Shown: one piece after another, positions 37,665 to 40,241 of the stretch
Numbering within the stretch: the stretch's first letter is position 1
How the letters are laid out: every line of letters starts with the position of its first letter
NCBI GenBank assembly: GCA_937124585.1
Contig: CAKZKT010000112.1
Location: forward strand, 1-40,241
Source: an uncultured Anaerolineae bacterium
Lineage (GTDB): Bacteria; Chloroflexota; Anaerolineae; CG2-30-64-16
DNA: 40,241 nucleotides
Direction of reading: 5' to 3'
Program-made: the position numbers and the translations under genes
The notes under the pieces: generated by a model
The model's input: only the letters and a program-made list of their open reading frames with translations
Told to the model about the DNA's origin: nothing
The model's database searches: none

Positions 37665-38021
37665 TTAGCATTTGCCCAGGCGGGCCAGTTGCTCCTGCAG
37701 GGCGCTGAGCTGCGCCTCCAGGTCGGCCCGCAGCCGATGCAGACGCTCCACCTCGGCCTGGAGCTCGAAGATGCGGCGATTGAGACGCAAAATCACCTCG
37801 ATGCCTGCCATGTTCAGGCCTAGCTCGGTACTGAGACGGGAGATGGAACGCAGCAGTTCCACATCGCGCGGGGAATAGAGACGCCGCCCCCCTTTGCGGG
37901 CCGGCGCCAACAGGCCGAGCTCCTCGTAGCGACGCAGGGTCTGCGGGTGGAGCTCGACCATTTCGGCGACGACGCCGATGGCATATCGAGGCTCATCCCA
38001 GGCGTCAGACGAAGGCGTCAT
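37665..38021 (-). CDS. hspR: MerR-family heat-shock regulator, HspR-like
   Basis: 118 residues, ATG 38019-38021 with GGAGG 7 bases upstream on the minus strand. The winged-helix MerR region (~12-80) reads YAIGVVAEMVELHPQTLRRY, EELGLLAP and GGRRLYSPRDVELLRSI. The HPQTLRRYE pattern and the dnaJ neighbour are characteristic of HspR, the repressor of dnaK/clpB regulons that binds HAIR operators. The C-terminal ~35 residues form a coiled coil (heptads of Leu in LQAEVERLHRLRADLEAQLS) and end in a Cys. Probably autoregulates the operon. dnaK and grpE are not in the window. Confidence 0.88.
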   Translation of the reverse strand: MTPSSDAWDEPRYAIGVVAEMVELHPQTLRRYEELGLLAPARKGGRRLYSPRDVELLRSISRLSTELGLNMAGIEVILRLNRRIFELQAEVERLHRLRADLEAQLSALQEQLARLGKC

Positions 38022-38063
38022 GGCATACCTCCGTGTCAGGTAAACGTCGGCTGACGGCCGGGA

Positions 38064-38987
38064 TCACATGCTGCGCAGGGCGGCCCATTCGCGCACGAGT
38101 TTTTGTTCCCGTTCGCTCAGCCGTTCCGGCAGCATCACGCGCGTTTTCACGTACAGGTCGCCGTGCTCCTGGGGCGCGCGGAGCTTGGGCATGCCCTGGC
38201 CGGCCAGGCGGAAAGTACGACCAGACTGGGTGCCTGGAGGAATGCGCAACGCGATCGAGCCACCCAGGGTTGGCACGCGTGCTTCGCCGCCCAGCAACGC
38301 GACGAATAGATCCACCGGGACCTCGCAATACAGGTCGTCATCGCGGCGTTCGAAGGTCGGATGCGGCAGCACTTTGATGCGCAGATAAAGGTCGCCGCGC
38401 GGCCCGCCTTTGATGCCGCTGGCAGGCGCTTCGCCGGCTACCCGCACGCGCGAGCCGGTCTTAACCCCCGGCGGGATCTTCACTTCGAGCCGACGGCCAT
38501 CCACTTCGATGATGCGCTGTGCGCCGCGATACGCTTCTTCCAGGGTGATTTCGACCTCGTGTTCCAGATCGCGGCCGCGCGCGGCAGCCTGTGTCCCGGC
38601 CATCCCCATGCCGCCGAAGATCGCCTCGAAGAAGTCGGAGAAGCCGCCCCGACCGAAGAGGTCGTTGAGGTCGCCGTACTCAACTCGCGTGCCGCCTGGC
38701 CCGGCAGTCGTCGTCCACTGCGCCCAGTTAAACCCGCCTGGCCCGCCGCCGGTCTGCTGCCAGCGCTGATAGCTCTGGCCCAGATCGTCATATTTGCGGC
38801 GTTTTTCCGGATCGCTTAAGACTTCGTAGGCTTCGTTGATCTCCTTAAAACGAGCTTCGGCAGCCTTATCACCAGGGTTGACATCCGGGTGATACTGGCG
38901 TGCCAGCCGCCGATAGGCTTTCTTTATTTCTTTCTCATCCGCGCCCTTCGCCACACCCAAAATCTTGTAGTAATCTTTATACTCCAT
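38064..38987 (-). CDS. dnaJ: DnaJ/CbpA-type co-chaperone without zinc finger
   Basis: 307 residues from ATG 38985-38987 (GGGAG upstream). The nine extra codons of the longer frame are unlikely because the family begins [12 protein letters not shown]. The J domain (~1-68) has the HPD motif in RQYHPDVN. A Gly/Phe-rich linker (~75-130) follows, then the two C-terminal beta domains ([35 protein letters not shown]-like, [15 protein letters not shown]). The Cys-rich zinc domain of full DnaJ is missing, as in CbpA. It stimulates DnaK ATPase. It leads an operon with hspR and the eRF1-like gene. Confidence 0.93.
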   Translation of the reverse strand: MEYKDYYKILGVAKGADEKEIKKAYRRLARQYHPDVNPGDKAAEARFKEINEAYEVLSDPEKRRKYDDLGQSYQRWQQTGGGPGGFNWAQWTTTAGPGGTRVEYGDLNDLFGRGGFSDFFEAIFGGMGMAGTQAAARGRDLEHEVEITLEEAYRGAQRIIEVDGRRLEVKIPPGVKTGSRVRVAGEAPASGIKGGPRGDLYLRIKVLPHPTFERRDDDLYCEVPVDLFVALLGGEARVPTLGGSIALRIPPGTQSGRTFRLAGQGMPKLRAPQEHGDLYVKTRVMLPERLSEREQKLVREWAALRSM

Positions 38988-39015
38988 GCGTTGCTCCCGA
39001 GTCCCTCTTCGCACC

Positions 39016-39060
39016 TCGTGTGCACGACTCGAGTATAGTACTTTAGCAGGTCATTGTCAA
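39016..39060 (-). promoter_or_regulatory. promoter and possible operator of the dnaJ-hspR operon
   Basis: On the minus strand TTGACA (39060-39055), 17 bases, TATACT (39037-39032): near-consensus sigma-70. A palindrome ACTCGAGT (39027-39034) overlaps the -10, and TCGTG/CACGA arms (39016-39027) cover the start site. These may bind HspR, although they do not reproduce the HAIR consensus CTTGAGT-N7-ACTCAAG. Confidence 0.75.
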
Positions 39061-39088
39061 GAGTCTTTTCGGACCTGTCGGGGTGCGC

Positions 39089-40138
39089 TTATCGGGTGGC
39101 GGGTTTGAACAGGTCGCCGGGCAGGATTACGTTGCTGCTGCCCAGGACCGTCGGGTAGTTGCCGCTCCATTGCTGAACGGCCTGCCAGCTGATCACCTTT
39201 TCGTCGAGGCTTTGCGCGATGAGGCGGTTGGCCTCGGCCTGCGCCTGTGCCCGGATGCGGATCGCTTCGGCTTCGGCCACGGCCTTCACGCGCGTTGCCT
39301 CGGCCTCGCCCTGTGCCTGGCCGATGCGCTGCAGCCGCTCTCGCTCGGCCTCGCCCTGCGCCTGCGTGATCATTCGCTGTTTCTCGAACTCGGCCTGCCG
39401 CGCCAGGTTTTCTTTGGTGGCGATGTTCTCTTTTTCGATTTGCTTCTGTTCCACTGCTTTGATGTATTCCGGCTCGAAGTGGATCGAGCGCAGGCCGAAG
39501 AAGATCAGCTGGAGGCCCGCCCGGCTGAATTCGGCGTCCAGGCGCTGACGGATTTCTTCCTGGGCGCGCTCGACATTGCCCGAGTACAGATCTGTGGCCG
39601 GATGCTGCTTCAGGAGATTGCGGACGTGGACGCGGCTGGTTGCTTTCACTACCTTTTCCACGACTTCCGGCTCGGTGCCCAGATTGTTGACGATGTCGAC
39701 CAGCCGGGTCGGGTCAATGCGGAAGCGGACGGTGTAGCGCGCCCGGATCTGCTGGCCGTCCGACGTGGCCGTATCTACTTCGAGATCGCGATAGTCGGCC
39801 TGGCTCAGCTTCGGGTCCTCGCTGGTCTCATAGAGGATCTCCTGTGTGCGATAGACCACGGTTTCCTGGATGAAGGGCGCTTTGATGTTCAGGCCGGGAT
39901 AGAAGACCCCCACGACGCGGCCGAACTGCTTGACGACGGCCACCGAACCCGCTTCGACCTCGATGAAGGCGTCTGTCAACGCGGCGAAAACCAGCGCGAT
40001 CAGCATGACGATCAGGCCGACCCGCGCGGCGGTCGTGTAGTTTGGCCGGCCCCGCCGGCCGGTGGCCGCGCCGATCAAAAACGCCACGAAGACGCCCAGG
40101 GCCAATGCAACGACAAATGCTCCGAACAACATGTTCAT
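39089..40138 (-). CDS. SPFH/prohibitin-type membrane protein
   Basis: 349 residues from ATG 40136-40138 with GGAGG 7 bases upstream on the minus strand. Two N-terminal helices (~4-24 and ~37-57) precede the SPFH domain: VEAGSVAVVKQFGRVVGVFY, PGLNIKAPFIQETVVYRTQE, DPTRLVDIVNNLG. A long Ala/Glu/Arg-rich coiled coil (~230-310, NIATKENLARQAEFEKQRM onward, with AEAEAIRIRAQAQAEANRL) resembles prohibitin and HflK. Proteins of this kind form rings that organise membrane domains and regulate FtsH-type proteolysis. The 5' leader carries a GCCCGG/CCGGGC hairpin (40162-40178). The gene stands alone at the window edge. Confidence 0.9.
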   Translation of the reverse strand: MNMLFGAFVVALALGVFVAFLIGAATGRRGRPNYTTAARVGLIVMLIALVFAALTDAFIEVEAGSVAVVKQFGRVVGVFYPGLNIKAPFIQETVVYRTQEILYETSEDPKLSQADYRDLEVDTATSDGQQIRARYTVRFRIDPTRLVDIVNNLGTEPEVVEKVVKATSRVHVRNLLKQHPATDLYSGNVERAQEEIRQRLDAEFSRAGLQLIFFGLRSIHFEPEYIKAVEQKQIEKENIATKENLARQAEFEKQRMITQAQGEAERERLQRIGQAQGEAEATRVKAVAEAEAIRIRAQAQAEANRLIAQSLDEKVISWQAVQQWSGNYPTVLGSSNVILPGDLFKPATR

Positions 40139-40241
40139 GCGAGACCTCCGTACAATGCGATGCCCGGCATATCCGGGCGACATGCCTGGTAAAGGATATC
40201 ACGGCGCTACGAGGAGACGCCGAAACTGGAATGACAACTGT

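Noticed and set aside
39083-40192. 369-codon plus-strand frame.
   Set aside because: Shadow of the SPFH protein gene.

Overview
The window looks like a chromosomal segment of a Chloroflexota bacterium (Anaerolineae- or Caldilineae-like). This is inferred from its high GC content, a giant secreted propeller protein with Thr-Pro 'TPTPTAT' linkers, GTGCCAGGCAC-type hairpin repeats between genes, and several AAA-like ATPases. It carries no rRNA, tRNA or CRISPR array that I can see.

Left part (1-9.9 kb, + strand). The 3' two thirds of a subtilisin-type protease is followed by a 2,723-residue secreted protein built of BNR/sialidase-type, YVTN and TolB-type beta-propellers and three beta-sandwich modules joined by Thr-Pro stalks. 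It contains a 679-bp in-frame duplication differing at one base.

Middle (10.1-30.6 kb, all + strand, tightly packed, many 4-nt overlaps). This is an accessory cluster that reads as biosynthesis and export of a decorated extracellular product. In order: a PqqD-type peptide chaperone with a conserved tail; the remnant of an ABC exporter; an AAA-like ATPase fused to a PD-(D/E)XK nuclease; a TauABC/SsuABC-type importer (ATPase, permease, lipoprotein); a methyltransferase; a small membrane protein; an adenylation-carrier-acyltransferase fusion; two sulfotransferases around a polysaccharide pyruvyl transferase-like gene; a glycosidase-like propeller; a second AAA-like ATPase; an HPr-kinase-like protein; two GT2 glycosyltransferases; an NAD-dependent epimerase; a degenerate nucleotidyltransferase (NTP_transf_5 type); and an intact ABC exporter. 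PqqD, HprK-like, nucleotidyltransferase-like and exporter genes are the set known from the 'HPr-rel-A' system and from tailoring of some lasso peptides. No lasso cyclase (asparagine synthetase-like), leader protease or obvious precursor is present here.

Right part (30.6-40.2 kb) is housekeeping. A PiT phosphate transporter and its DUF47 partner (- strand) diverge from pseudouridine-5'-phosphate glycosidase (+). Then on the - strand come ClpC, a bacterial eRF1-like protein (baeRF type), an HspR-like MerR regulator, a DnaJ/CbpA co-chaperone and an SPFH/prohibitin-type membrane protein. The dnaJ-hspR-baeRF genes probably form one stress operon with a strong sigma-70-type promoter; clpC has its own.

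A recurring feature is short, hairpin-prone, intergenic-looking DNA sitting in frame inside coding sequences (four clear cases: 12248, 24338, 28022 and 33041). This suggests that small repeat elements spread through this genome and are tolerated inside proteins.
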